Below, in pieces: positions 1 to 12,358 of a DNA stretch of 64,000 bases. The position numbers were made by a program, and so were the translations under genes. Position 1 is the stretch's first letter, and the number at the start of each line of letters is the position of its first letter. The stretch is from Cercis canadensis (Eukaryota > Streptophyta > Magnoliopsida > Fabales > Fabaceae): the NCBI GenBank assembly GCA_003255065.1, contig QAOA01003946.1, positions 467,272-531,271 of the forward strand, read 5' to 3'. The notes under the pieces are model-generated. The model did no database searches. It had not been told where the DNA came from and was given only the letters and a program-made list of their open reading frames with translations.

Positions 1-369
1 TATGATACTTGTCCAACCCAACTGTAATATAAGGTCACCATTCTTATGGGCCAAACCGTAACATACAAACAAACAGAAGCTGCCCCCTTTCCCTTCAAAA
101 GATAAGCATACAAATAAAAGAGCACAAGACAAGATTCCAAGAATGCAGGAGATGAAGAGAAGACAAAACTATTGAAACTTGAGTCTAATAAATACAAGGT
201 TGCAGATGGGGCGCCCTCTCCACCACCCCTCCGACATATCTATACATCTAACATAAAAGGCGAATAATCTATCTGCTTCAAATTCCTGTAAACGTGGTTA
301 CCAACCTTAACGTCCATTTTTTTTTTCTTTTCTCTTCCTATTCCCCCCCACCCCCAGAGTATTTACATT
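1..369. other. 3' flank of the monoacylglycerol lipase gene
   Basis: This stretch follows the stop codon of the minus-strand hydrolase gene and probably holds its 3' UTR and downstream flank. No ORF or repeat was recognised. A pyrimidine-rich run followed by C-runs lies at about 318-355. Confidence 0.5.
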
Positions 370-3300
370 TCAGAGGGTATTTAATCTCTTTTCCATCCAG
401 TTGATGATGTCCTGCGCTATCTCTTCACGCTCAGGCTCAAACAAGAGGTCGTGCAAGAAGCCATCATAGAGCTTTAAGTCTTTGAACTCTGAAGTTGCCT
501 CAATGTACAAATCCTGCGAGGCTAGTGGATCCGTTACCTTATCAGCAGTTCCATGGAGGACAAAGAATGGTACTGTCACAGACTTGAAGTTGCGCATTAA
601 ATGGGATGATATACGCAGTATCTCATGCCCTGTTCTGACCCTTATGGGTCCTGTGTACACCAAAGGATCAGAGTACTTGGCCAACAGGGCAGCTGGATCC
701 CTAGAAACTGGTATGCCCCTTTTGTTTGCTCCTTTAAATTGGAACTTCGGAGCAACCAGAGAAAAAATTGGAGCAATGGCCTGCATCAAGACAGCAAACA
801 AATTTGTTAATAGACAAAAACCATAGAACAAATAGTGATGAATTCAGAAACAGTCAACAGCTTATGAAAGAAGTATACCAAGCCTACCTTGATGTTAGTG
901 TCATCGTCTCGCAACATATCAGAAGTACCATAATATCAAATTTTAAGCACAATCTACAAATAAAAAACTTACCCCAACAATTGGATGAGCTGGCTTAACA
1001 TGCAAAGCTGGCGAGGTCAATACAATTCCTTCCAACATGTATTCGATATGACCATAGGAAGCCGCCTACACAAGATGTAGGTATTAACTTTCAGTGTTCA
1101 AGGAAACAAAATTAGTTCAATTTTGAAGCCTTACTTTCAAAACCACAGCTCCTCCAGTGGAGTGACCAAAGAGAAAGCATGGTATCCCAGGATTCTCCAA
1201 CTTAATCTTTTCCAAGAAAGCCCCCTGTTTACACCATTACTGTCATCGCAGAGTACATAGGCAAAAGTATGAAGATATATTTCAAAACAGAGATTATGAT
1301 AAATATCCAACTTCTAAAAAAAACAGTGCAAATAACACAAATATTTTTTAGTTCTTGCTTATATCAATCATTTAACATGGCAATGAAAGTGACGTGAACC
1401 AAAAAAATTTAATCCAAGAATACAACAGTTTCCCAGGAGCACATTGAAAGTAAAAGAAAAGAGTAACAAGAAAATAGTTGAGAAGGTTCATGCACGCGGG
1501 TACACACACACATGTATAAGCCACGGAAAAGCATCAGAGTAAGAATCTTATAGATAACACGAAAACATTCATCATAAACGTAAACTAAAACTGAGACAGG
1601 TATTACTTATTACTGGATGTAAATAAAATTATAAAACTTCATATACTGCATATAAAGACCACCACTAGGATAGAGGTTATAGGTTGAATCCCTTGTATAC
1701 CAAAAAGATATAACTCCAGGAAGAAGAGGTTTACATGTATTTAACTTTATGCTCCACATTTATGTCTCTTCCTCCTTCCCAAATGATAACATGAGGGAAA
1801 ACTTTACATTAACCTCTACTGATCTATTTATTTATTTGGGATAAAGCTCCATCATACAGAAGAGCACATGCCACCAGGCAATATTTACAAACACATTGAA
1901 GAAAGTAAAATCAAACTTACTGTGTCTGCAACAACATGATCAAGGGAAGGAACATAACCATGCAATCCATCACTCCCTCCATGACCTGCAGCAAGAAAAA
2001 AAAATCCAAATCTTCAGAAAAGGAAAGGTTGGAAAAATCCAGAAGAACATTATTGAAACGCAAAGAAAAGGATATATTGTGCCCATTATTGCATAGGAAG
2101 CTAAACCCCTTTTTTCTAATGTAGATCTTATTAAAGAACTGAAAAATATCATGTTAATAGAAAACTCAAGGGACCAAACAAATAAGAAGTCCTAAGAAAG
2201 TAGTTACCTATCCAGTCCATTGCATAGACACCAAAGTTGCAGGACGTTAACTGTCGAGCAAAATCAGCATATCGTCCACTGAAAAATGAGCAACAAATCT
2301 TATTATCAGATATTAGAACCAAACATGGGCAAGATTTACAAGTATTGATAATAAAATTTATTTCAACAAAATCAGAGTAGAGTTTCAAAAAAATAAGCTC
2401 TACAAAAAATGGATATTTTAAAAGTTAAATCAAACGGAGAATTACCTGTGTTCATTAAGCCCATGAATGATTATCAGAATGCCCCTGGAATAACATAAGA
2501 AAAACGAACAAATTTAAGATATATGTGAAAGAGAGAAACAGAAGAAATACTAGTCGAGTCCCAGACTATTTCGGTAAGTACAATGACATATTATTAAGAG
2601 AAAGCATATGCTCATAAGCCTAAAGTGACATTTGATCTGATAAGGACAATGTCTATTCAATTATTCTGGTAAGATAAAGGATCTTACAATAATTAAATCC
2701 TGTGAAGCTCAACTCTTAGTTACTTGCTCAATACAAGATTTTTTTTTTTTAAATACTATTCAATTGTCAAATAATAAACCCCCCAACGACTAGTATAGTG
2801 CATCAATATACAAATAAGAACTCATTCAGCACAGGAAGCAACATATTCTGACAATATGGCTAAACCCGTTAGAGATTTCCAAAGGTTATTAACTTCAATC
2901 ACTTTCCTTTTCACTCCCTCTTTCTCGGGAATGAATCAATTGAGAAAACATCCAGAATCAAACCCTAGAATGTACTCAACTCCTGTCACTTACAAATGGC
3001 GCGCCTATCATTTCAATCAAGCTACAGTAGATAATAACTTTTCCTAACAAGGTTTAGAATTTCATTTTACTGGTACTTCGCGTAGTAACCAGCTAATCTA
3101 TCTTCGGTTCTCTTAATTCCCAAAGTAGATGGAACAATCAAATTTGAGCTTTCTATATGTTAATATAGAACTAGAACAGTTCAATAGAAGCCTCCCAGAG
3201 AACAACCGCTTAGAATTTCATTTAACAAGAGAATTCTAAAATCAGAGAACCTTTCTAGTCTGAATTTTCAATCTATTTACCACCATTTTNAATAACTTTT

Positions 3301-4025
3301 CCTAACAAGGTTTAGAATTTCAGCTCATTTTACTGGTACTTCGCGTAGTAACCAGCTAATCTATCTTCGGTTCTCTTAATTCCCAAAGTAGATGGAACAA
3401 TCAAATTTGAGCTTTCTATATGTTAATATAGAACTAGAACAGTTCAATAGAAGCCTCCCAGAGAACAACCGCTTAGAATTTCATTTAACAAGAGAATTCT
3501 AAAATCAGAGAACCTTTCTAGTCTGAATTTTCAATCTATTTACCACCATTTTCTTCAAAATTAAATTTAACATGAAGAAGCCGAAGTAGCGAACTTTAAA
3601 ACTGATTGTAAGAAAAACTTTAGAGGAAGAAGAGCTTACCTAAGATCAACGGAGACGGGGAACCATGAACGGCAAAATAAAGCGTTCCTTCTAACCCCAA
3701 AGAAGATAGAAGTAGTCGATCGGCAGAGGCCATCATCGTGGCCCATGTCCACGGCTTCAGCTAAAGCTCTTCTTCTCATGGTGTCCTCCTCTTCTCGAAT
3801 TAACCATAGCGACCTCCGCTTCAAATGCTTGTTGGGAGACGAAGGCGGTACCCCCAACAAAGCAGGTGAAGAAAGGCGGCGGCGGCGAGGGAGAATGAAC
3901 AAGAGGAAGGATAGGAAGAAGGTGTAAACGAAAATCAGAGAGGCCCTTAGGGCTTTCAGAATTGGGATTATGCGGTTGCTGGCTCCCGAGGTCAGTGGCT
4001 CCATTTCCATCTCGGCGGAAGACAT
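370..4025 (-). CDS. Monoacylglycerol lipase-like alpha/beta hydrolase (7 exons)
   Basis: Serine hydrolase of the plant monoacylglycerol lipase / caffeoylshikimate esterase-like family, expected to release fatty acids or acyl groups from lipid esters. Exons in transcript order: 4025-3640, 2484-2446, 2278-2208, 1985-1921, 1224-1135, 1065-973, 780-370; all borders are GT..AG and the sum is 1155 nt, 384 residues. Residues about 27-46 form a hydrophobic segment followed by PRRRR, suggesting a membrane anchor. Visible motifs are the HG oxyanion pair in HGLNEHSGRY (about 136), nucleophile elbow GHSTGG (Ser about 209), Asp in HGTAD (about 328) and His in YDGFLHD (about 358), so the triad is complete. 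I start at the ATG at 4025 because the upstream in-frame ATG at 4082 would add 19 residues encoded largely by a GA microsatellite. Substrate is not deducible. Intron 1 holds an assembly duplication. Confidence 0.9.
3033..3552. repeat. Direct duplication around N at 3290 (intron 1)
   Basis: Positions 3033-3289 and 3291-3552 are near-identical copies separated by one N. They differ by a 5-nt insertion near the start of the second copy. This looks like two unmerged contig ends or haplotypes rather than a biological tandem repeat, so the intron is probably about 260 bp shorter in reality. Confidence 0.85.
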
Positions 4026-4048
4026 GGCGGAGATGGAAATTGGAATCC

Positions 4049-4070
4049 GAGAGCGAGAGAGAGAGAGAGA
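4049..4070. repeat. GA microsatellite near the lipase start
   Basis: GAGA-type run immediately upstream of the chosen start codon of the minus-strand lipase gene. It encodes the SLSLSRS stretch if the upstream ATG at 4082 is used, and more likely belongs to the 5' UTR. Confidence 0.7.
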
Positions 4071-4889
4071 AGCAGAAGACACAGGGAGAGATAGACAACA
4101 GCAGAAGGAAAGAAAAAAGGGGAAATAGATTTGCTTTGCCTTTCTGGCATATACTTATAGTACTACGTAAACGAATCCAAGCCGTTGGTTACACCAGGAC
4201 TCTAAGAAACCAAACGGTGTAGATTGCTTAAGTGGATTAATGAACGGAGATAATGAGAAATTAACGATTGCGTTGATGGGTTTACTAGCTGTGAAATAAG
4301 ACGCGGCCTCCTCTCATTTATTAAGGAGAAGAGCGCGTGTTGAAACTTGAAACACCGTGGCCGAAGATTATGGTCTGTTAGTGCCAGGTCGTTGGGAGCC
4401 GGTGCAGAAAATTGCGTGTGTAGTGCATAGTGTGTAGTACTTGTACCAGAGAAGATCAGATCCTTGTCCTTTATTAAAAAATAAAAAAAATAGTAGTATA
4501 TGGCGTTCCTTGATTTAGCCACTCCAGCTTCGTAAATTAATAATCACTTGTTTTGGTTTTTAATTTCTTAAAATAGATTTTGTTTGGAGACATGGATAGA
4601 TACTGTCATAATATAATATTATATAATGAACTCGAGTGGAAGGAACTTTGGTCGCTTAAGCAAGTGATCTCCTCTATAAAGAGCGTCTAACAGTATTTCA
4701 AAATATTAGTCTTAGGCAAAACTTGGAGATACTTCGACTAAAGACCAAAAAAAAATTTATTATATATATATATATATAAAGTAGAAAGAAATCATATTTT
4801 TTTTTAAAAAAAAAAAGCAAATAAGAAATAGCTAATTATTCAATAACTAGGCATAAGAAATACCAAAAATATCTCAACGAAAAGATTAA
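4071..4889. other. Upstream region of the lipase gene
   Basis: AT-rich promoter-side DNA with a TA microsatellite at about 4758-4780. Small ORFs here have no recognisable protein signature. No gene is called. Confidence 0.5.
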
Positions 4890-5520
<631 letters not shown>

Positions 5521-5762
5521 TAAGGCAGCCGAGGCGAGATTAGAGGCCAGAATGGGTAACTAACAGCTTGGACCGCTGAAAGTCTCACAAACGTGTAGAT
5601 TCTCGTCAATGGGATATGTCCACGTGTTCATCCTCTGAATTTCGATACATATAATTTGACTTTTTATTAAAATCGACGAGCATCGATTATAAGATTGAAC
5701 TTGGGGGATTTGGTATGTGGCTTTAGTTTCTCTGCTCTGCACCTTTTTTCCTTCCATTTTGA

Positions 5763-5925
5763 AATTCTATGTAATTTGGTGAACAATGTAGCATAATCTA
5801 TAGTATCAAATTTGATTTTAAAATAATAGCTATTTAATAAATANAATTCTATGTAATTTGGTGAACAAGGTAGCATAATCTATAGTATCAAATTTGATTT
5901 TAAAATAATAGCTATTTAATAAATA
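5763..5925. repeat. 81-bp direct duplication around N at 5844
   Basis: Positions 5763-5843 and 5845-5925 are the same 81 bp with a single substitution (AATG versus AAGG), separated by one N. This is best explained as overlapping contig ends that were not merged. Confidence 0.9.
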
Positions 5926-5998
5926 GGAGTAAGTGTATTTTGGTAGGTAGGAGGTTTTGGAATATAGATATTAGGCGAAGGGAACACATTTGAAGAAT

Positions 5999-6031
5999 AT
6001 TATGTTATGGGTCTAAAACCCATGACATAAT
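5999..6031. repeat. Short hairpin with 14-bp stem
   Basis: ATTATGTTATGGGT is followed by five bases and then by its near-perfect complement ACCCATGACATAAT, with one G-U type mismatch. It lies in otherwise featureless AT-rich DNA and may be a remnant of a small foldback element. Confidence 0.6.
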
Positions 6032-6603
6032 GGAAAAGACGATCTCATTTTATTTTTGACGTCTTTAATGGACCACACTAATACTAAATAAATAGTGAGC
6101 ATCAGGAGTTTGGGTAGAGTTATAAGCAACAAACCATTTTCCTCCATCTCATCTGAATCTGATTCTAAATATTACAATTCTGATTTCATTGGCCTAAGTC
6201 TTGGGGCCATCGCTCGCCGCAAATGCAGGTATATATATATATATTATCATATGCTCCTTCAAAAGGAAACAAAATATCATATATCCTTCTCTTAATTTGG
6301 TGCTCATATAGAAAAGGAAATAATCAAACAACCTACGGAGCAGATGCGTAACAAAATCAGGAATAAAGAGTACCAAATATAACTATATTTACTATTCATC
6401 AAATATCACATCTTTTTTTAGTTTTATATTATAGTATACTAGTTTAGTTAACATAATATAATTTTTATTGAATTAATATTTAGGTTATACTAAAAAAAAT
6501 TAAACTATCTTCCCATTTCTGTATCAAAACCCACATAAAGTCGATTCTGAATTAATTAAGTAGTTAATGCGAGATTGTTGAAACTGTTAACTAGGGCCGG
6601 GGG

Positions 6604-7925
6604 GTCGCAATTATTTGTGATGCCTTGCATTTGGCAAGTAATGGTAGGTCACAAAATCTGAGTTATCTTTGCCTCTAAATATATTTGGTAAAGTGGCTCT
6701 AATTAGGGCCATTTTATGTATCAAGAAAATAGATAATACAACAATTGAGTTACCTGTTCTAATTAGTGGGGCCATTTTCATAGATAATTTTATCTTTTCA
6801 AAATTGAAATGATATTTAAAATATTGAAGGGTTTAAATTGATTATGCATGCATGACTCTATTATTTTTACTCAAAAGGAAATGAAAATTCTATGGTACTA
6901 CATGGTATGACATACCATATTATCGTGGTAAGCATTTATTATTAAGACGTAAATTTTATATTTTACTGGATACAAAATATAATTTATCTAATTCTCTCAA
7001 ATAAACTTGAAAAATTGTACCATTTGAGATTGTCAATTACACATTAATTATTTTTAGGGAAAAGTCTTAAAAACCTCATTCAACTATGCTCTTATTGCAC
7101 TTTACCACCCATGCTTCAAAAACGTAGGAAAGACCTCCTTGAACTTTCAAAATGTGCACTTTACCCCCATGACCCTAACGTCCGTCCATTAATGGACGGA
7201 AGAAGAGATTTGAAAATTACAATTTGACCTCAAAATTATTTGAATATTACTTTTTGACCCCACTTTTTATAAATTTATTTTCATTTATACCCTTATAAAA
7301 TTACACTATGGCCCAGATTAATCACATTATGTGCACATTAATGAACGGACGTCAGGGTCGGGGGGTAAAGTGCACATTTTGAAAGTTCAAGGAGGTCTTT
7401 CCTACGTTTTTGAAGCATGGGTGGTAAAGTGCAATAAGAGCATAGTTGAATGAGGTTTTTAAGACTTTTCCCTAAAAATAATTAATGTGTAATTGACAAT
7501 CTCAAATGGTACAATTTTTCAAGTTTATTTGAGAGAATTAGATAAATTATATTTTGTATCCAGTAAAATATAAAATTTACGTCTTAATAATAAATGCTTA
7601 CCACGATAATATGGTATGTCATACCATGTAGTACCATAGAATTTTCATTTCCTTTTGAGTAAAAATAATAGAGTCATGCATGCATAATCAATTTAAACCC
7701 TTCAATATTTTAAATATCATTTCAATTTTGAAAAGATAAAATTATCTATGAAAATGGCCCCACATATTAGAACAGGTAACTCAATTGTTGTATTATCTAT
7801 TTTCTTGATACATAAAATGGCCCTAATTAGAGCCACTTTACCAAATATATTTAGAGGCAAAGATAACTCAGATTTTGTGACCTACCATTACTTGCCAAAT
7901 GAAAGGCATCACAAATAATTGCGAC
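6604..7925. repeat. Large inverted repeat (about 590-bp arms, 141-bp spacer) ending at N 7926
   Basis: The left arm 6604-7194 and right arm 7336-7925 are reverse complements. I found about three substitutions in the outer 540 bp, but clearly more differences in the innermost 35 bp. The right arm ends exactly at the single N at 7926. The centre is a MITE with natural terminal inverted repeats, so the outer arms may be the left flank assembled twice, once reversed, rather than a true genomic palindrome. Confidence 0.9.
7057..7472. mobile_element. MITE core with long terminal inverted repeats
   Basis: Roughly 416 bp with about 135-bp inverted ends beginning GGGAAAAGTCTTAAAAACC and a 141-bp non-palindromic centre. 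The long inverted ends resemble non-autonomous Mutator-type elements, but the true ends and target duplication cannot be seen because the flanks are also mirrored. It has no coding capacity. Confidence 0.55.
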
Positions 7926-7926
7926 N

Positions 7927-8799
7927 ATATATTTTTGCGATGACACGAAAAGAGTGTCGTATAATATGTTTCGAAGTTGGAACAGTAAAAGCCTCGGCAT
8001 GTTAAACACGAAGAAGGTGATTGTTGCAACTTGATCAAGCTGTCCACTCTATTGTATAAAAAGGAATCTTTACATCTATAGCGTTTCCTTGTAGCTTTTC
8101 TCTCCCAAAAAATGGTATATGAAGCCAAAAAGTACAACTTTTTCTTCAATCCTTATTCAAGAAACCTGTGAATGTCGAACTTCCTTTTGTTTTCCTTGTC
8201 ATGGATTCAACTACCTCTCTCCTCACATGCCTGCATAATGTTTTTCTCTCGTGATTCTGGATTTCTTTAGGTTTATCACCTAATTTTTTTCAGCGACATA
8301 TTACATTTTTTTTGGTTCCTCTTGCAACAAGTCATTAATTTTCTAACATTGTACTTAATTAGTTCAGCCAAAAAGTGGAAGCATTAAATAAGGCTATACT
8401 TGTAATGCTGGGTATTGTTGGGGAAAACCATCTCTTGGGCACCCACAGTTTTGCTGTATGCTGGTTTTGTTCTTTCCCGTTACTAATTCTCATTCACTCA
8501 TTTTTAATTTTTTATAACAAGCAAAATATATATAGTTACTGCCTAACTCTAAATACAAAGTTGCCTGCACTTTATAATTAACACGATCACCTTCCCTTCT
8601 AGTTTTTCAAATTGCAATATACATTTAACCAAAAAAGTGACCTTTATAGAAATCTGAATTTGAGGTCGTTATCCTCCAACTTCTTCGTGAAAAATCCTGG
8701 GTTATTCAGGTGTTTTCTCCCTCTTTCATGACTAGCTAGATAGAACAATTAGAGTCCACATACATTTGCTCTTAAGCTTCTAGATAAAAATATCAACAG
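7927..8799. other. Upstream region of the DUF1677 gene
   Basis: AT-rich intergenic DNA with no convincing ORF. A short hairpin-like motif (GACAC, seven bases, GTGTC) near 7938 may be a transposon fragment cut by the assembly gap at 7926. Confidence 0.4.
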
Positions 8800-8807
8800 T
8801 ATATAAA
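8800..8807 (+). promoter_or_regulatory. TATA box of the DUF1677 gene
   Basis: TATATAAA lies 181 bp upstream of the ATG at 8988, predicting a transcript start near 8830 and a leader of about 155 nt. Spacing and sequence fit a plant core promoter, but no transcript evidence is available. Confidence 0.5.
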
Positions 8808-8832
8808 ACAAAGGGCCACGCCCTCAGTCCGC

Positions 8833-8949
8833 ATGAGAGAAATTCCAGCTACGTACTTCAATATCTCAAGTCATAGACTGGCTCCTACAAACTACATTCC
8901 GTTAAATAGTTTGCCCACAAAACCGTTTGTTATTGTCTCAAGTAGCTAG
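8833..8949 (+). other. Possible upstream ORF, 38 codons
   Basis: ATG at 8833 opens a 38-codon frame beginning MREIPATYF and ending at TAG 8947-8949, 38 nt before the main ATG. It would be in the leader only if transcription starts at or before 8832, which is borderline given the TATA box at 8800. No homology was recognised. Confidence 0.25.
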
Positions 8950-8987
8950 GGTCTTGAAGATTTTATATATTTTATTGTATCCTAATA

Positions 8988-9638
8988 ATGGCTCCAAACC
9001 CAAACAAGGCAAACCAGGTAGTTGGTTCCTACACCAAGAGCGAGCAAAATGTTTATAAACCCTCAAGGCCCTCTACGGATGGCCTTCAGAGAACGGTATC
9101 CGATATATCCTTTGAAATATGCAAAGAAGCCGTAGAAGAGCATCATGCAACTGATCTTGCCCCAATATCAGAGGTTGAGAATGCAAAATGTGAGTGCTGT
9201 GGAATGTGCGAGGAGTGCACCCAAGACTACATCAATCACGTGCGCGACAAGTTCTCAGGGAAGTTAATCTGTGGCTTGTGTGCTGCGGCTGTGAACGAAG
9301 AGATGGAGAAGAATGGTGGGAAGCGAGAAGAGGCTTTGGAAGAGCACATGAGTGCTTGTGTGAAGTTCAACAGGCTTGGTAGGTCTTATCCTTTTTTGTA
9401 CCAAGCTGAAGCCATCAAAGAGATCTTGAAGAAAAGTTCACGAACCAGGGCTAAGTCTATAAGTCCTAGAGATAAGAATAATGGTCAAAACAAGGGTGGG
9501 ATTGCTAGGAGCTCAAGTTGCATTCCAGCCATCACAAGAGAAGTTGGTGGTGCTTTCAGACTTCCCCCACCTAGTACGACCTCATCATCAGCCTTTGGAG
9601 ACCAGAAAATAATTAACCCTTCAGCCATGCATCTGTAA
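8988..9638 (+). CDS. DUF1677 family protein, single exon
   Basis: 216-residue plant-specific protein with the cysteine-rich DUF1677 core at about residues 66-115: CECCGMCEECT, then Y-I--VRDKFSGKLICGLC and AAAVNEE. The CxCC and CGLC cysteines are all present, so a metal-binding or structural role is plausible, though the family function is not established. The serine-rich C-terminal tail contains the family's IARSSSCIP-like motif. The start is the first ATG after a TATA box. A broken paralogue lies 3.6 kb downstream on the same strand, so the two form a tandem pair. No introns are needed. Confidence 0.9.
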   Translation: MAPNPNKANQVVGSYTKSEQNVYKPSRPSTDGLQRTVSDISFEICKEAVEEHHATDLAPISEVENAKCECCGMCEECTQDYINHVRDKFSGKLICGLCAAAVNEEMEKNGGKREEALEEHMSACVKFNRLGRSYPFLYQAEAIKEILKKSSRTRAKSISPRDKNNGQNKGGIARSSSCIPAITREVGGAFRLPPPSTTSSSAFGDQKIINPSAMHL

Positions 9639-10204
9639 CCATTTCATCTCAGTTTTTTATTGATCACACACACAATGTCCACTTTTTTTTTTTCTTTCTC
9701 AAGCTACTCAAAGAGTTTTTAGTGTAATTATAGTGTCAATTTTCTTCACCTACGCAATATATATGATTGTACCTAGTACATATACTTCATAACTAAATGT
9801 TCGTAATATTTTGAAGTTTTTATGTGAACCTCTTTGCAAAATGTAAGTTCGGAGTATATTTGAACTCATTCCCGTGTGGCTTGGTTCTTATTTATTTATA
9901 TCTTCAACCCTCATAATATGCTCAAGCAAAATGGGTTATTTATTGATATAAATTGATTCTTATTAGAGTTTTCTTGCTCTTCAGCTAGTCAGTACTGAAG
10001 TTATTGTTTCCGTGGCTAGAGAAATTATTAGATTATCTATTTTTTCCTCCTTTTTTAACATTTCTAAATAAATACAAAAAGGCTCTACTGGAGAGAAGTA
10101 TCTGTGGAACTTACTCTTTACTAGAATTTCAAGGTGTGATTAATTCTAATTAATGCCTAACTGCCTACAATGTACCCAAAGAAATCTGGTATCCTAGTTC
10201 ACAT

Positions 10205-10869
10205 TATATATGTTTAACTGTAAATAACATAATATCGATGGCTGTATTCGGAGTTTATAACTGAATTTTTTTTTTTCAAATTTGTTTCATTTTCATATCG
10301 TTGTTGTGAAATGTGAAATGCATACAATTTTTTTTCTGCCATCTGATAAAAAGAGTTCAATTTTTAACTGAGAATAAATAATAAAAGTTTAAATTCAAAA
10401 CCTCAAACTTTTTGAAACTCTTTTTCCTTTGGACCGTAGACCTTCAGAAGTTCAAAAAAAGTATTACCGTGGAACAGCATTATACTAAAAGTGGGGCATT
10501 TGCTAAAAATGAAAAAGAAAAAATCTCAAATGGACCCAACNTATATATGTTTAACTGTAAATAACATAATATCGATGGCTGTATTCGGAGTTTATAACTG
10601 AATTTTTTTTTTCAAATTTGTTTCATTTTCATATCGTTGTTGTGAAATGCATACAATTTTTTTTCTGCCATGTGATAAAAAGAGTTCAATTTTTAACTGA
10701 GAATAAATAATAAAAGTTTAAATTCAAAACCTCAAACTTTTTGAAACTCTTTTTCCTTTGGACCGTAGACCTTCAGAAGTTCAAAAAAAGTATTACCGTG
10801 GAACAGCATTATACTAAAAGTGGGGCATTTGCTAAAAATGAAAAAGAAAAAATCTCAAATGGACCCAAC
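10205..10869. repeat. Direct duplication around N at 10541
   Basis: Positions 10205-10540 and 10542-10869 are near-identical. The first copy has an extra GTGAAAT and one extra T in a T-run, and there are single substitutions such as CATCTGAT versus CATGTGAT. The one-N separator and allele-like differences point to unmerged haplotype contigs. Confidence 0.9.
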
Positions 10870-11000
10870 ATTTCAGTTATGTTTAGAAGCTACTCCTGCC
10901 TTGTACTTGGATCAAAATTTCAGACTCAAAAAGCCCAAGAAAAAAATGAGTATCAGGTTTCAGACTCACGTCCAACCTATAGATGAGCAGAGAAATGGGC

Positions 11001-11061
11001 TTTTTTTTTTTTTTTTTTTTTTCAAGAAAAGAAAGNTTTTTTTTTTTCCAAGAAAAGAAAG
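11001..11061. repeat. Poly-T duplication around N at 11036
   Basis: A T-run followed by CAAGAAAAGAAAG appears on both sides of a single N. This is another unmerged contig seam, here at a homopolymer. Confidence 0.85.
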
Positions 11062-11795
11062 AGACCTCTTATTTGGAGAATGCAAACCTTTGGAACCAAA
11101 CTGATGGCATAGATATTCACCATCTCGTGTTCAATTTATCCAAATTCAAGAAATCATAGTACATACTGCACATATTTTACATTTATATATTACATCCAAA
11201 AATATTTGTATTATTATGTCTGAAATAATTAGTAACAACGCGATTGTTACTTAATTTACTATAAGTGTTTTCTTTTTAGTTACAAATTGGAATAACCACT
11301 CATTGTTATCGTGGTAACTTCTATAATTTATACCCTCACGAAACTGAATATACTACACGACGGATGGAAATTAACATTTTGATTGATTTTCAAAAATTTA
11401 GCCAATTTTACTACGTACATGTATAATGCACGGACCAAAAATAATTACAGTTAGCTATGCTCTGCTCAAATACTTGTACGCCCCAGCTTCTAATCTTTTG
11501 GTTCTCTTCTCCTTAGTGCTAACTAAAGTTCTATCCTGCCACTGGGACTGGGTCAAGTAGTTGTCATTAGCTTAGCTAGTAGCTAGGTCGTTCTCAACGT
11601 TCTCATTTTGCTTATGCTATGGATACTGTATATGTAGTATATATACTAAGTTTCTGCTCATGAATTACGTGCAGTTCTAGTTACCTCCTTTTACGTATTT
11701 GTCGCCATCCATGCACGTAATTGTTTATCATAGTCGTAGATACAGTGCAGGAGTGACGCCAGCCATCCACGTACGTCGTTGCTTATGCTTATCCT

Positions 11796-12353
11796 TGTTA
11801 TCACAAAGTATATATCAGACAAATAAATGAATAGTGATAAAGAGAAATTAAACATACAATATTTACGTGGTTCTGCAATTTGTCTACATTCACAGGAGAT
11901 GATAAGATGAGTAATTTACTATAGGAGGATGAAAAAACAAAATAAATAAAACTCTCAAAATACAATAACCTAATTACACCTCAAAAGTCTCACTATAAAA
12001 AACAAAAAAAAACTTATAAGTATCTTGCGCTTACAAAGAGCTCACTAATGTTATTCTTTTACTCCTCACTATTTTCAGGATGTTTCTATCTGAAGCATTA
12101 AGCCTCCTTTTATAGGTTTCATGCAACTGCTGAAATAAATGCCACCGTCCAGCATTAAATGCCACTGAATTTGCAAGCCTTCAATTTTTGACATTAAAGC
12201 CACCGATTTTGACAAAGTTAAAGCCATCAAATGTTGACTTACGGCAAAGATAAATACCACCAAATGAAGCCTATTTCTAGACTTCATAGGCTCAGGCGTG
12301 CATGTCTTTCATGCATCTTTCTTGCAAAATTTAAGCCATGTTTTAGTTTAACA
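11796..12353 (-). mobile_element. Solo LTR of a retrotransposon, 558 bp, perfect 5-bp TSD
   Basis: On the minus strand the element starts TGTTA and ends TAACA, the standard TG..CA LTR termini in short inverted repeat. It is flanked by the identical 5-bp sequence ATCCT at 11791-11795 and 12354-12358. A TATA box (TATAAAAG on the minus strand, plus coordinates 12107-12114) lies mid-element, as expected for the U3/R boundary. The motif TACGTGGTTCTGCAATTTG (plus strand, near 11864) resembles a stretch common in plant Copia-type LTRs. No internal region or second LTR is present, so this is the product of LTR-LTR recombination. The ORF at 12075-12287 is just LTR sequence. Confidence 0.92.
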
Positions 12354-12358
12354 ATCCT

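Larger units (their letters stand above)
9639..11790. other. Gene-free DNA between DUF1677 and the solo LTR
   Basis: Contains the presumed 3' UTR of the DUF1677 gene and two assembly duplications around Ns at 10541 and 11036. The ORFs at 10741-11104 lie in duplicated low-complexity sequence and run through the N, and are not credible genes. Confidence 0.5.

Noticed and set aside
4026..4082. Extended lipase N-terminus from the ATG at 4082
   Set aside because: The added residues come largely from a GA microsatellite and are not typical of the family.
10741..11104. Overlapping frames of 81 and 94 codons
   Set aside because: They lie in assembly-duplicated, low-complexity sequence and run through the N at 11036.
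12075..12287. 70-codon minus-strand frame
   Set aside because: Lies entirely within the solo LTR, spanning its U3/R region.
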